Of a stretch of DNA of 64,000 bases, positions 12,222 through 23,823 are shown one piece after another; positions within the stretch are counted from its first letter, which is position 1, and every line of letters starts with the position of its first letter. The notes under the pieces were generated by a model. The model saw only the letters and a list, made by a program, of their open reading frames with translations, did no database searches and was not told the DNA's origin. Position numbers and translations under genes: made by a program. The DNA is taken from contig CP075492.1 in NCBI GenBank assembly GCA_021613535.1, positions 5,022,001-5,086,000 on the forward strand. Reading direction: 5' to 3'. The DNA is from Adineta vaga. Taxonomy: Eukaryota > Rotifera.

Positions 12222-13021
12222 TCAATTCATTTCTGAATGAAATCGTGCTCGATCTTGATATGCAATTCCATAATGTCCTGTTTTTGGTGGCCAATGTAAA
12301 TTCGAACCTAAAACATAATATTCACTTTTACTTCGAATAGAATATTCTCGAACAAATGAATCAATTGATCCTTCGGGATTTGGACGATATAATGATATAT
12401 CAAACCAAAGATTTCTTGCACGTTTTGTTGTTAAACCCATTGCATGTGCACACCATCCAAATGCTTTACTACTTAGAATTGTGCGATTTGAAATGTTTGT
12501 AATAAATCGATGAGTTTTATTAGAAAATTTTGGACCACAAATTCCCAAATAAAATAATCCATCTTTCAAATGAATTTCAGGATGTTTCATCATATCTTCT
12601 AATGGATGAATATAATTTCTTAATGAAAAATTTGATGGATTAACAAAATTCACATCATCTTCGAATATAAACGACCATTGTAATTCATTATTTTTCGAAT
12701 ATTTTGGAATTTCATGTGTCCAAACATTGACGAATGATAATAAATTTGATGAGAATTTTTTCGCTATTCGAGATGATGAGAGATGTATACGAGAATCATT
12801 CAATGGAATGGATTGAAAACAATAAATATGAAAATAATTCGGAAAGACTCGTTCAATATTTGTTTTAGTTATATTAAAACGTAATGACGCACAATTATAA
12901 GTAATAATAAATGCATTAAGACGTTGCTTATATTGAAGAAATCAATTTGACAATAATATATACCCATTGGTAAACACAAAAGAAGGAAAAATATGAAATA
13001 TGTTTTCAATTTTACAAACAT
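12222..13021 (-). CDS. GT25-like glycosyltransferase (N-terminus unresolved)
   Basis: The main open segment runs from about 12,945 down to the stop at 12,222. It reads LNAFIITYNCASLRF near the start and WSFIFEDDVNF near residue 100; the EDD is the nucleotide-sugar/metal motif of glycosyltransferase family 25 (LPS and collagen galactosyltransferases), followed by FYLGICGP, AFGWCAHAMGL and a C-terminal HYGIAYQDR. Upstream, ATG at 13,021 opens a signal-anchor stretch (MFVKLKTYFIFFLLLC), fitting a Golgi type II enzyme, but I could not join it in phase through a normal intron. Either an exon is missed or a base is lost. About 230 aa is short for the family. Substrate unknown. Confidence 0.55.
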
Positions 13022-13809
13022 TTATTTGACACCTGATTCTGTAACTTATAGTATGAGAGATCGATCATCGTTCTCAATATAAAAAGAACAAGGAAGAAGT
13101 CTGTTTTTCAATAAAAACAAAGTATATTTGTTTTCAAATATTTCTATTAAATATATGTTTTATTTAACGTTCAATTGATAATGTATTTGTATGCACGGAA
13201 ATGTTTATACTAGGTCAAATATAACATTTTACGTTTGTTTCATGTTTAAATGTGATACTCTTCTAGTTTTATAGGATGATATTTGTATACTATCATAACA
13301 GATTGAAATAATTATGTGAAAAGAAGTTTTCTCTTGACAGATGTCACTTTCATCCCGAAGCAGAGGCACACGAACTAATCTTATGTGATGTCGGAATATT
13401 CATACACAACTATCACGAATTATTTTGATATCGTTGTATGAATTTGAAATAATAAAGGAAGAAAATCACAAAACGGATGCTGTTTTCTTCAAGTACACGA
13501 TTTAGTTCACTGCATGATATTTTCCATTATTTCAAAGAGAACTTATGTGCTTATTTGCTTTTATTCGCTTGAAATAATATTTTTATAGTTATACGAAGAA
13601 AAATAAATTTCTCTTTTCTCTCTCTCTCTCTCTCTTGCTTGCGATGACAACTTGTCGTAGTTTCTAAAGAAAAAGAAACATAACGAATAGAGTGTATACA
13701 GAATCAAACTTTCATCTGTCACACTGTGATCAACAACAGGTTAGAGGATTGAAATATTCTTTCGACAATAATAAAAATCTTTCGTTTAGATTTCTTTTAT
13801 TTATTCCTA
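13022..13809. other. Intergenic with CT microsatellite
   Basis: About 790 bp between divergent genes. A CT dinucleotide run lies around 13,613-13,634. No coding signal seen. Confidence 0.5.
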
Positions 13810-14961
13810 ATGACAGCAAACGATCAAGGTCATGTAGGTAAGTAACTGCTTGTGCCTCATTCTTGCACATGATAATCAATTTATATTCATAGATAATCTC
13901 GATCGAAATCAACGTGATCTTCTCAAATCTTATTGGCTTGCGTTAACATCAGCAATTAATGAAGATTCATCGAAAGTTATCGAATCAACTCTCGGTGAAG
14001 AACTTTTTCATTTATTTGCTGCCGATAATCCAGATGTTATACTTCTTCGATGGTTACGTGCACGAAAATGGCAAGTTTCATCTGCTGTTGAAATGATGAT
14101 GGATACATTGAATTGGCGACATGATTGGGGTGTGAGAAAACTTATGAATCGAGGTGAAGATGAATTAAATATAGAAGAATGGTCGTCAGGTAAATTTTAT
14201 CATATGGGAAAAGATAAAATTGGTCGACCAGTTAGTTATGTTCATGCTGAAGGACATATTCGTGGAGAATATCCTATAGAAGCAACAGAAAAATGTCTAA
14301 TCTTATTTATGGAACTTGGAAGAGACTTTGCAGAATATCCTGTTGAAGATGGAACTATTATACTCGATATGGGAAATGTTGGTTTGAAAAATTTAGATTA
14401 TCAATATATTAAATTCATGATTAATGCTACACAAAATTATTATCCTGAATGTTTAGGTCTTGCTTTAATTGTCAATGCACCATGGACATTTAGTACTGTT
14501 TGGAATGTGATTCGTCGTTGGTTAGATCCTGTTGTTGAGAGTAAAATTCGTTTTGTAAAAAATATAAATGAATTAACTGATTATATCGATCCAGTCGCAT
14601 TCCACAGCGATTACAAGGAAAACATGCGGATTTTAAATACATTCCATCGAGTAAAGAAGATGAAATTCGTCTAACGACTATTCATAATGATAATGAAGGC
14701 ATGAAACAAGCACGAATGAAATATAAAGAAGCAGCGAAAATTTATTTAGATGCAACATTAAAATGGGCGAGTACACAAACTGATGGTGATGAGAAACATG
14801 AAGAAAAAGAACGAAAAAAAGCATCGGAAAGATTACATGATACATACAAACAACTTGCACCATATATTACAACAGAAACACATTATCATCGAACAGGAAT
14901 GATTTCCAAATCAAGATTTGATCAAACTTACAATCGAATATGTCATGAAGCAAACAAGTAG
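13810..14961 (+). CDS. Sec14-like CRAL-TRIO lipid-transfer protein (frameshifted)
   Basis: Exons 13810-13837 and 13893-14961. The N-terminal CRAL-TRIO-N helix bundle has ADNPDVILLRWLRARKW and LNWRHDWGV; the lipid-binding domain has GRPVSYVHAEGH, ILDMGNVGLKNLDYQ, QNYYPECLG and NAPWTFSTVWNVIRRWLDP, all classical Sec14 signatures. Such proteins exchange phosphatidylinositol and phosphatidylcholine between membranes in the cytosol. After ELTDYIDP the reading frame changes near 14,592: the following frame continues with family-like sequence (RIPQRLQG, then KYIPSSKEDEIR) to the stop at 14,961, whereas the original frame stops at 14,674. One missing base explains this. The C-terminal ~100 aa is a charged helical extension. 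Probably functional if the indel is a consensus error. Confidence 0.72.
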
Positions 14962-15560
14962 TTGAATTTTGAATGTAATATATTTTATCGTAGAATACAG
15001 TCATTCTTTCTGTCTTTCATATATTCCCTTTTATCTTATTTGTGACTAGTGTTTCTTTCTCTCGCAAGAATTGAATGTTTTTGAAATAAATTACATGCAT
15101 TAAACGGTGATGATAACGGGCGGGGCAAAAGTTTTACATTAATTTCGTTTTTGATGCCGCGCTGTCACTAATATAAAAAAGGAAGAACTTTCCTGGGCAT
15201 GATTTTACGAATTTTTCGTCATCAAGTTGATACTTTAAAAAAATAGTGTCTCCCAAAAAGATTGATTATTCAATACTAGATATTTTCGAGGTAAAAGGAA
15301 GTATATTATTATCTTTCTCACTCAATTGTTGTTCAAATATTATTTTTAATGAATTATTTTCATAGTATAAATTTGTTAGGATAAAGGAACAGCAATAATG
15401 CTATTTCATTTCGAAATGAATCAAAATATCAAGTTTTTCCAAGCTGAAATAATTAAAGTGTCCGTAGAATTTTCTTTCAATTATATTGAAAATGAAAAAA
15501 AAGGAGTGGGATAAGAGTACAGTGTTCTTCTAGAGAAAAAAATAACTCGTAATTTCTCAT
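14962..15560. other. Intergenic, nothing recognised
   Basis: AT-rich spacer downstream of the Sec14-like gene. A short GC-richer patch (about 15,115-15,170) stands out but matches nothing I recognise. Confidence 0.4.
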
Positions 15561-16976
15561 TATTCATATATATCTTCACTAGTAAGAAACACGCCATCAG
15601 TATTGATGATAGTAATTTGATTTCTATGGCTATGATTCATTGGTGGTATGAACAAGCACGAAATTACAATCTTTTTATACCGAAAGAAAATGATTATGAT
15701 AATGATTTTTTTGAAGCAAGAGATTCAATAGTTGCTATTAATCGTCAAAAATATGCAACATGATTGTATGTTCTTCTTCTTACATGTAAGTAGAACAACA
15801 GATCAAGTTAAATTTCTCGTAATAGTGATTCTCATTACCTAAGACTATACTCAATTTCGAAGAATCTTCAACTTAACTTTGTAACTGTAGGATTCTTTGA
15901 TATTTTTCTTTTCTTTATGAAATTAATCAAACCACAAATCACAACAAATATCATAACATCAATTGCTCCTCTCCTTGTGGATCAGTTCTATCTTGAACAT
16001 ATAATACAAGTTTGTCATGTCAATGTTCGAAAAGTTCAATTGCATACAAAGATTTTATATCCAACACCCTAACATTTCACTCTGTTTGTGAAAGTAAATT
16101 TATTACTCCAGAATGGATCAAAGCATTGTATATAGAAAATGCAAGTCGATATGGAGTGTTAGATTTTCGAACTACAGCTAGTTATTAACAGATAGATATA
16201 TGAATTTACAGAAAATTTGTTAACAATCTATCTCGTTTAGTTTCAACTTCTGACTAGTCTTTGTTCGTTATCTCAAGACATTGTTTTACAAAATCAAATT
16301 AATCTTTATAATCGTGAACTGCTTAGTATTGATCTTCTTTTCTGAATAAGTAGATATTCAATGTGAAGTGAATGCTAAGATACATATTCTACAGTAACAA
16401 TGGATCAAATCGTATCAATCCATTTCTCACCTATTTCCGTACAAATGTTCATTCGAACTTTATGGTTATCATTTTTCGAATAACAATATGTGTGGTAATA
16501 GAAACCTAAATGGCCAAGCTCAATTTCAGACGTTATGTTACAGGAGACATACTTTTATCTTCATATGAATTGGTTGAGATGTCAGATCCGACAGTAAATG
16601 GTTTCTATGCGAGCATGTACACCACTTGAAGCTCTTCTTCAAAGCACACTTACTTGCTGATACGAGATTGAATGTTTTCATTTATTGACTAATTATTTTC
16701 CATCTCTTAATCAATTCTATTTCTAATCTTATTGTTCTATCATTCTTTTTTTTTTCATTCATTTCGATGAATTTAAATTGGAGTGATATCATTCTTACCA
16801 CGAATAAATCAAAGAATACTGTTGAGTCTTACGTTTTATTGTATTCTGAGGCATGTGCTCCTTCATTTTGTACATATAATACAATTGAACGGATGCATTT
16901 GTCCAATGCAATGACACTTTTCATCAGTCTTTATGGTGGTCTCATTATTATTCTTCGTCTAAGTGCATCTCTTTGA
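15561..16976 (+). pseudogene. Decayed bdelloid-type membrane protein fragment
   Basis: Scattered coding-like segments appear in changing frames: LISMAMIHWWYEQARNYN and RQKYAT near 15,620-15,760, then a stop; CQCSKSSIAYKDFI...HSVCESKFITPEWIKALY near 16,020-16,190, then a stop; FQLLTSLCSLSQDIVLQNQI in another frame near 16,240-16,330; and a closing transmembrane piece, TLFISLYGGLIIILRLSASL, ending at 16,976. Together they follow the order of a large repetitive bdelloid family: one N-terminal TM, a Cys-rich ectodomain, and a C-terminal TM. Family recognition is from memory of its style and is not proof. Several frameshifts and stops make it a pseudogene. Confidence 0.6.
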
Positions 16977-17084
16977 TTAGCATCTCATGGAAAACAGGAA
17001 ATCATTTAAGAAATATGAATGGCAATATTGGTATGTAATATGGCAATTAAATATACAGTCTAAAATTCGATTTAATCTACATAG

Positions 17085-17720
17085 AACGTATAGTACCACA
17101 AAATACACAATTACACAAATGTGTTCAATGGTTAAAATGATTAAATCTGTTTAAAGAAGCTACTGAACGTACAGAGAATGATATAAGACAACAAAGAATT
17201 ACAAAACTTGTCTGTTTGATTCTATTATGTGGTATTACTCTGTTTCTAAATGTTACATGGATGAATGTTGAACATTTCGATTTTACTTTTTATTACTATA
17301 GAGCCGCGCCTTGTCCAATCGAATTTCTACCAATAACAGAGTCGACAGCTCTCGAATGCTATCAAACTCAATCTCTTGTTGCTGCGGATTTCAATAGTGA
17401 TGGTACTTTTAACGAACCGACAAACGTTGTTATAGGGACTTCCATTCTACAACATTCAATTATTGTGAGTGATTTCAATTAGAAGGTATTTTAGACATCG
17501 TAGTTAGTCATAGCGAACCATTTACTATAAGTTTGCTAATTGGATTTGAAAATGGAACTTTTGTAATACAATCAATATTTTCCATGGAAGCTTATGGTTT
17601 GTCCGTTCCATTAACTTTTGCTGATCTAAATAATGATGGCTATCAAGATATCATTGCTATGAATAAATACATAGGCATACCCATTATTCTTTTGAATGAG
17701 TGTGATACTCGCAAGGCACA
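17085..17720 (+). pseudogene. Decayed TM plus FG-GAP repeat protein fragment
   Basis: Begins with the juxtamembrane style ERTENDIRQQRITKLV and a TM-like segment near 17,200-17,270, followed by a VCBS/FG-GAP repeat (VAADFNSDG). A stop near 17,480 interrupts it. Further FG-GAP units continue in the next frame: GILDIVVSHSEP, then FADLNNDGYQDIIAMNKY at 17,620-17,680. FG-GAP repeats form calcium-binding beta-propeller blades in extracellular proteins. Only two to three of the expected seven blades are recognisable. Confidence 0.6.
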
Positions 17721-17814
17721 TAAACATTATTCATTCTACTGTCTACTTATAGACTTCTTCTTTTTGCAGCATTCTTCACTATCAACATTTTTTTGTTATT
17801 CAATCATGAAATAA

Positions 17815-18124
17815 AATGCTTAACCTTTTTCTTGATTTATGTATGACACTATCTTGCATCTATAGATGGGATTTAATGGAAAAAAAGAAAGATCTTTTGT
17901 TTTTCTTGAAGTTTTATTAATAGGAAATGTATTTACGACCAGTATTTGTATGTTTTTCTTTTAAAGAGAATAAAGGTAACTTTTCTTCATATTCTTATCT
18001 TCACAACATCAGTTTTTATATATAAGAAGAAACGAGAATAAAATGTTTTTATCTTGATAATCAACAACTAAACTTCCATGAATTTTCATTTCTTTCAAAA
18101 CAACTTACAATTGCACCACATAAT
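17815..18124. other. Short intergenic, nothing recognised
   Basis: About 310 bp of AT-rich sequence immediately upstream of the ART-TPR gene; presumed promoter region, with no specific motif seen. Confidence 0.4.
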
Positions 18125-20407
18125 ATGGCTACATCTAAAAAATTGACGAGTACAGTCAGTCTGCCAGCACATTTATCCACTTATTCTTCAAATCGAAATA
18201 TTCGTTTATTATGGCTTGATCAAGATTTTGACAATGAAGATAGTCAAAATTCTGTGCGAGAATTACAAAAAATCATTGATACTATCAATACATATACCAA
18301 TGTAAATAAATGTATCAAATCGATCGATAGTTTTCCAAATGAAAAACTCTATTTAATCTTTTCTGGTACACTCGGTGAAACAACAGTTCCACTCATTCAT
18401 GATAGATTACAAGTTGATACAATTTACATCTTTTGTCAAAATAAACCTCGACATGATAAATGGGCAAAAAATTGGTCTAAAATCAAAGGCGTACACACAA
18501 ATATCCAAGCAATATGTGCCGCACTCAAACAAACATATCCGAATGATGATGATCTACATTTAGTTTCGATTAGTTTTGTTCAAGCAACTGCTGGAGATAC
18601 AAAGAAAAGTCTCGATGAATTAGATAACAGTTTTATGTATACACAAATATTAAAAGAAATCTTGCTTACTATTGATTTTGAACCAAAACATTTTCGAGAA
18701 TTTCTCGAATATTGTCGTAAAACTCACAAAGATAAGTTAGTGATCGATAAAATCGAAGAAAAATATGATCGACGTGATGCAATTTATTGGTATTCATACG
18801 ATTGCTTTCTCTATTCTATGGTTAATCGAGATTTACGATTAATGAACATTGATGGAATAATTAAAACAGGATTTTTTATTCGAGATCTTCATAATCATAT
18901 TGCTCAACTTCATTCGGAACAATTCAATAAATATAACAATTCAAAACCTTTCATAGTATATCGTAGTCAAAATTTACTAAAAACAGATTTTGATAAAATG
19001 ATAAAAACAAAAGGTGGATTATTATCATTCAATCATTTTTTATCTACAAGTAAAATTCAGAAAGTGTCACTTGGATTTACGCGAAGTACGGAACAACCAC
19101 CTAATATGGTTCGTATTTTGTTTACTATGACAATTGATCCATCAAAATCATCTACACCTTTTGCAAATATAAGTCATCTTAGTGATTTTAAAACAGAAGC
19201 AGAAATTCTTTTTTCAATGCATTCTATCTTTCGTGTTGGACAAATAAAACAAAGTTATTATGATGGTCCGCTATGGGAAGTTAATTTAACATTGACGAAC
19301 GATAGTGATCCACAACTTTCTGCATTAACGGAATGTATGTTAAACGAAACGAAAGGTTCGACGGGATGGTGTCGATTAGGAAAATTAATGGTTAAATTAG
19401 CTCAATATGAAAAAGCTGAAAGTTTATATTATACTCTACTTATACAAAAATCGAATGAACATGATCGTGGAAATATCTTTCATCAATTAGGATTGATCAA
19501 ATATCATCGAGCAGATTATTCAAATGCTATTTCTCAATTTGAAAAATCACTAGATTACTACCAAAAGACTTCTTCTTCTTCTTCTTCTTCAGATGAAGCT
19601 AACATTGCTGAATGTTACAATGATATTGGGCTAGTCTATTACAAAACGGGGGAATATTCGAAAGCTTTAAAGTATTATGAGAAAGCATTGGAAATTCGAA
19701 AGAATGTTCTTTCTCGAGATCATCCTGATATAGCTGAATCTTACAATAATATCGGCTCAGTACATGATCAAACAGGTGACAATCGTAATGCATTGTCTTT
19801 CTTTGAAAAGGCATGGCGAATATATCAAAAACATCTTCCATCCAATCATCCTAATCTAGCTGCATCTTACAATAATATTGGTTCGGTTCATTATAAAATG
19901 GAAAATTATTCTGAAGCATGTAGTTTTCTAGAAAAAGCTTTGGAAATCAATCAAAAGATTCTTTCGCCGAATCATCCTGATCTAGCTGCTTCATATAACA
20001 ATATTGCTATGGTATATGTCAGTATGAATGAGCATCCCAAAGCGCTTTCGTATTATCAGAAAGCATTAGAAATTCTCAAAAGTAATTTTGCAGAGACTCA
20101 TCCTCATATAGCTGCTACCCATGTGAACATTGGTAGGTTGTATGAAAAGATGAACGAATATTCAAAAGCATTAGCATCTCATGACAAAGCATTAAATATC
20201 TTGAAAAAATGTCTTACATCCAATCATCCAGATTTAGCTTGTTGTTATGGACATATTGGAATAGTCTATTCCAAAATGGGAAATCACAACGAAGCCGTTG
20301 CATCTTGTGAACATGCTTTGAAGATAGCAGAAAAATCATTATCTTCAGATCATCCTCAACTGCAATCGTATAGAAAAAATCTGGAAATAGTAAACAGAAA
20401 TTTGTAA
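18125..20407 (+). CDS. ADP-ribosyltransferase with kinesin-light-chain-type TPRs
   Basis: Intronless, 760 aa. Residues about 25-170 form an N-terminal domain (IRLLWLDQDFDN...LYLIFSGTLG) also present in the second ART-TPR protein at 59.7-61.8 kb. The catalytic ART fold follows with the R-S-E triad of arginine-specific mono-ARTs: R about 280 in VYRSQ, S about 308 in FLSTS, and E358xE360 in TEAEILFS. From about 420 to 750 come eight TPR units of the AESYNNIGSVHYKMENYSEA type, close to kinesin light chain repeats. The enzyme would transfer ADP-ribose from NAD+ to protein arginines, with TPRs as the partner-binding arm. No signal peptide is visible, so a cytosolic location is likely. Bdelloids have many such proteins; the biological substrate is unknown. 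A TCT trinucleotide run encodes a Ser tract near residue 483. Confidence 0.85.
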   Translation: MATSKKLTSTVSLPAHLSTYSSNRNIRLLWLDQDFDNEDSQNSVRELQKIIDTINTYTNVNKCIKSIDSFPNEKLYLIFSGTLGETTVPLIHDRLQVDTIYIFCQNKPRHDKWAKNWSKIKGVHTNIQAICAALKQTYPNDDDLHLVSISFVQATAGDTKKSLDELDNSFMYTQILKEILLTIDFEPKHFREFLEYCRKTHKDKLVIDKIEEKYDRRDAIYWYSYDCFLYSMVNRDLRLMNIDGIIKTGFFIRDLHNHIAQLHSEQFNKYNNSKPFIVYRSQNLLKTDFDKMIKTKGGLLSFNHFLSTSKIQKVSLGFTRSTEQPPNMVRILFTMTIDPSKSSTPFANISHLSDFKTEAEILFSMHSIFRVGQIKQSYYDGPLWEVNLTLTNDSDPQLSALTECMLNETKGSTGWCRLGKLMVKLAQYEKAESLYYTLLIQKSNEHDRGNIFHQLGLIKYHRADYSNAISQFEKSLDYYQKTSSSSSSSDEANIAECYNDIGLVYYKTGEYSKALKYYEKALEIRKNVLSRDHPDIAESYNNIGSVHDQTGDNRNALSFFEKAWRIYQKHLPSNHPNLAASYNNIGSVHYKMENYSEACSFLEKALEINQKILSPNHPDLAASYNNIAMVYVSMNEHPKALSYYQKALEILKSNFAETHPHIAATHVNIGRLYEKMNEYSKALASHDKALNILKKCLTSNHPDLACCYGHIGIVYSKMGNHNEAVASCEHALKIAEKSLSSDHPQLQSYRKNLEIVNRNL

Positions 20408-20522
20408 AAAAACACATTTTTGAAATAAAAATATATTTACAACGTTTGTTTCAAAGATAAGATAAGAACCTACATTACATCAGTTAAATGTTTTTCATTC
20501 TCACCATTACATTTGTGAAACG

Positions 20523-21323
20523 ATGAATCAAATCATAAAGTTATATGATCTTGCACCATCACCTTCATCTCGGTGTTATTTTTCTCCAACTGCATGGAAA
20601 ACTCGTATGGGATTGTTACATAAAAATGTTCAATTTGAAACTGTTCCAACAAATTTTCTTGAATTACGAAATGAACTTACCAAACGCTCAGGTCATCCAG
20701 ATATTACTATACCAGCAATCGAACTACCTGATGGCACCTTTATCTATGATTCGTTTCGTATTGCTGAATGGCTTGAAAAGACCTATCCAGATGCACCATC
20801 ACTTTTCACTGGTGATGGCAAATTATCTCGTGATAGTCAACCTGAACAAGTTAGTTTAGGCAAGAATTACGCTCGTTTAATTGATTTAGGTCTTGGTGCT
20901 TCAAAATCAGAATGGGCTGTTTGGTATGAGCTTTTCTTTCCAGAACAAGATAAACAAATTACTGGCGAAGAACATCGAGCTTATTTTACATCTGATGCAA
21001 GACTTGGTCTACAAGGCTATGAAAAAATGCTGGCATTGAATCGTCAAGAACTAATACGACGTGCTAAAATGAATGTACAACCACTTGTACAAGTCTTACG
21101 TGAACGTCCGAATCAATATTTTCAAGGTACACATCCAGGTCAAGTTGATTATATTATTTTTGGTCGTTATGCATACTGTCGTATGCTTGATCCAGAACTT
21201 ACCAGAGAAATTTGGAATGATCAAGGAGAAGAATTCAACAATTGGATTGAGAAATTATGTCAAGCTTATGATAGTCATGCTCAGAAACTTTTTGAATCAT
21301 GCTTTTATTCAACGAATAAATAA
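20523..21323 (+). CDS. Glutathione S-transferase-like protein (beta-etherase type)
   Basis: Intronless, 266 aa. The N-terminal thioredoxin-like GST domain shows SPTAWKTRMGLLHK at the glutathione site, the cis-proline segment TIPAIEL, and the Asp-Ser pair in YDSFRIAEWLE that binds the gamma-glutamyl group. The C-terminal half is helical. The spacing is that of bacterial and fungal LigE-like GSTs rather than animal sigma or mu classes. It follows the ART-TPR gene by 115 bp on the same strand. The lack of introns and the non-metazoan type make horizontal transfer likely but unproven. Expected to be cytosolic, in detoxification of electrophiles or aromatics. Confidence 0.75.
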   Translation: MNQIIKLYDLAPSPSSRCYFSPTAWKTRMGLLHKNVQFETVPTNFLELRNELTKRSGHPDITIPAIELPDGTFIYDSFRIAEWLEKTYPDAPSLFTGDGKLSRDSQPEQVSLGKNYARLIDLGLGASKSEWAVWYELFFPEQDKQITGEEHRAYFTSDARLGLQGYEKMLALNRQELIRRAKMNVQPLVQVLRERPNQYFQGTHPGQVDYIIFGRYAYCRMLDPELTREIWNDQGEEFNNWIEKLCQAYDSHAQKLFESCFYSTNK

Positions 21324-22010
21324 ATAAACAGACATTTGATTGCGTCTATGTTGTTTCTATGAAAAATACATCTCGCTATATCATTCTATATCAATCGAAA
21401 CGTTTATTTGAATATCGTATGTTCTCCTAACCAATCATGACAGCAAAACTAAGAGATGATCATTTTCCTTCATTTTCTAAAGTGACATCGGAGGCGTTTT
21501 GCTCATTACTGTCTAATGAAGATGATTACTTGAGGAAAAATGACAATATTTTCCTTTTCGGATTTTATTTGATAGAGAGGAGTTCTTTAAATGAAATAAG
21601 TTACAATACAGCAGAACTAATTTAAGTGAAATTGCTTTTGATATTGTGAGATAAGACAATCGCTTTAGTTCTGTTTGATTACCCAAAAATATTCATTGAC
21701 TATCTAACAATTTTGTTTTGTTTCATGACAATGACTTGCATTGAATTGATTACATTTGTCGGTTATTAATCTTGCATGTCATTATATTTATACTTTTACA
21801 TTATCAGATGATATAAAATGCATGATCATACGACATGGTCAACTATTTCTCTTCAGAAACTCAATGAAATACTTGAAGTAAAAGACTCGATACTTTGAGA
21901 GGCTTCAGTATATTAATAGAAATATGATGATTTTTACTGCTTCATTGTTAATTTTTGAACTTCTAGAACAAATATATTCTTCAACGATTCTTTCAAATAA
22001 TCAGAAAAAT
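21324..22010. other. Intergenic, nothing recognised
   Basis: About 690 bp of AT-rich sequence. A 62-codon open frame at 21,437-21,625 has no recognisable features and is not proposed as a gene. Sequence at 21,924-22,010 is in frame with the next gene but is unlike a conserved N-terminus. Confidence 0.4.
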
Positions 22011-23593
22011 ATGTATTTGTGTTTCTACAATGATCGACGATGTTGGTTTATTTTGTTTTTATTTATCAATCGACTTGACTCACAAGTGTTCTCTCAATCT
22101 CGAATCGATTATCTTGACACGGGTACACAATTTTCTCCAGCAAATCTACCAGCTCAACTCATTTCCATATTATCAACAACTTCATTAAGAAGATGTGCAA
22201 TTGCATGTCATACACAAAGCTTATGTCGTATCTTTGATTATGGAGTTAATTCTTCTACCGCATGTCGTCTCTTTGAAGGTGATGTCGTAACTATGGGGAG
22301 TGTCATTTCATCTCCATTGACAAATTCTAGAGTTGGTGTTGTTCAGTTTTCTTCTGAACTCTTCAATGGATATGATCTTCCATGTCCGTCTTACTGTCAA
22401 CAAAGTCGTTATCTAACATGTAACAGTAATTCAACGTGTCAATGTCAACCACGCCATTACTGGAACGGATTTATGTGCATCCCTCAAACACCTGTCCTTG
22501 GCGCCCCGTGTCAATGGTATATACCATGTGTCGAGAAGATATTAATTATACATGTTTACGTTATAAAAAATGTGGACGTAAGTTGCATAAAGTCTATTTC
22601 AAATGTATATGACAATGATAGTAGTTATTTTCTTTTCTAGCATTATCCGTTTACTCTGGTGTAACAATTGCCAATGAAAATACTTCTATAGCAGGCAGTC
22701 CCAGTGTTGGACTCGATCAACCTGCAGATATTATTGTGGACAAACCGACACCTGGTGTTATTCTTGCGTCTGATGCATCCAAAGGTCAAGTTGTTCGATT
22801 TTATGATCGTACATCCATTACCAATAATGGTTCAGTCGTAGTTCGTACCTGGACAAGTGGATATTCTCTCAATAATCCATACGGTATGTTTTTAGACACC
22901 ATTAGAGGAAATAATTTATACGTCAGTGATTCAAATAACAATAGAATAGTGCTGTTTTTTAACATGCAAAGCATTGCTCCAGTGCCAAAAATAGTTGCTG
23001 GTGTTGGCTCAGCAGGAAATCCATTAAATAGTCCATGTGGAGTAGAGATTGATAGCCAAGGCAATATGATTGTGATAGATTTTGATAATCATCGCATTTT
23101 GAAATACGCACCTAACGCTACCAATGGTATTGTGATTGCTGGTAACGGATCGAGTGGAAATGGTTCAATGAGTCTTAACTATCCGTGTGATTCTTATCTG
23201 GATGAACAAAATTCTTGGTTATATGTTGCTGATGTTTTCAATAATCGAATACAACGCTTCTCCCTAAATGCCAGTTTGCCTTTAATAGGTACAACAGTAG
23301 CTGGTAACAATGGTTACGGATCTGGTAGTGATCAGTTGAAATGGCCATATGGTGTTTGGGTGTCAAGTAAGACGGGTGCTGTCTATATAGCTGATAGTTG
23401 GAATAATAGAATTCAACGTTGGGATGTAGGTGCAACTTCTGGTGTGACAATTGCTGGAAATCCAAATGGAGTAGCAGGGAATAATGCTACAATGTTAAAT
23501 AATCCATACAGGATTACTGCGAATGCAAATGAAACTTTTCTTTATATCACTGATACATGGAACAAACGAATACAACGATTTCCACTTATTTAA
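22011..23593 (+). CDS. Secreted PAN/EGF-like plus NHL beta-propeller protein (frameshifted)
   Basis: Exons 22011-22577 and 22641-23593. Met22011 is preferred because a hydrophobic segment (CWFILFLFI) follows within 20 residues as a signal peptide or anchor. Next is a PAN/apple-like domain (RCAIACHTQSLCRIFDYG, CRLFEGD) and a Cys-rich EGF-like unit (CPSYCQQSRYLTCNSNSTCQCQ). Near 22,525-22,530 the frame shifts: the next frame continues sensibly (CREDINYTCLRYKKCG) to the donor at 22,577. Exon 2 encodes six NHL repeats (NNPYGMFLD, NSPCGVEID, NYPCDSYLD, KWPYGVWV and others), a six-bladed propeller. It is presumably an extracellular ligand-binding or adhesive protein; function unknown. Confidence 0.7.
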
Positions 23594-23823
23594 AAACAAT
23601 AATATTTCCTTCGTAACTTTTGTTGTTCAATATTTTAATGTATATGACATATGTGTTTGTAATGCTGTTGTTTGTGTATGTTTATATATTTCTAATTATT
23701 TATTCAATTCTTTATCGGCTTTTTCTTCTTGTATCATTTATAAAATAAAATATTATTTATTGTAAAAGAAAAGTATGTCATCTAACACACGAAAAAATGT
23801 TCTCTGTTCTATTGAAAAAAAAT

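Noticed and set aside
21437-21625. Small plus-strand frame downstream of the GST gene
   Set aside because: No conserved features, no signal peptide or domain; likely chance.
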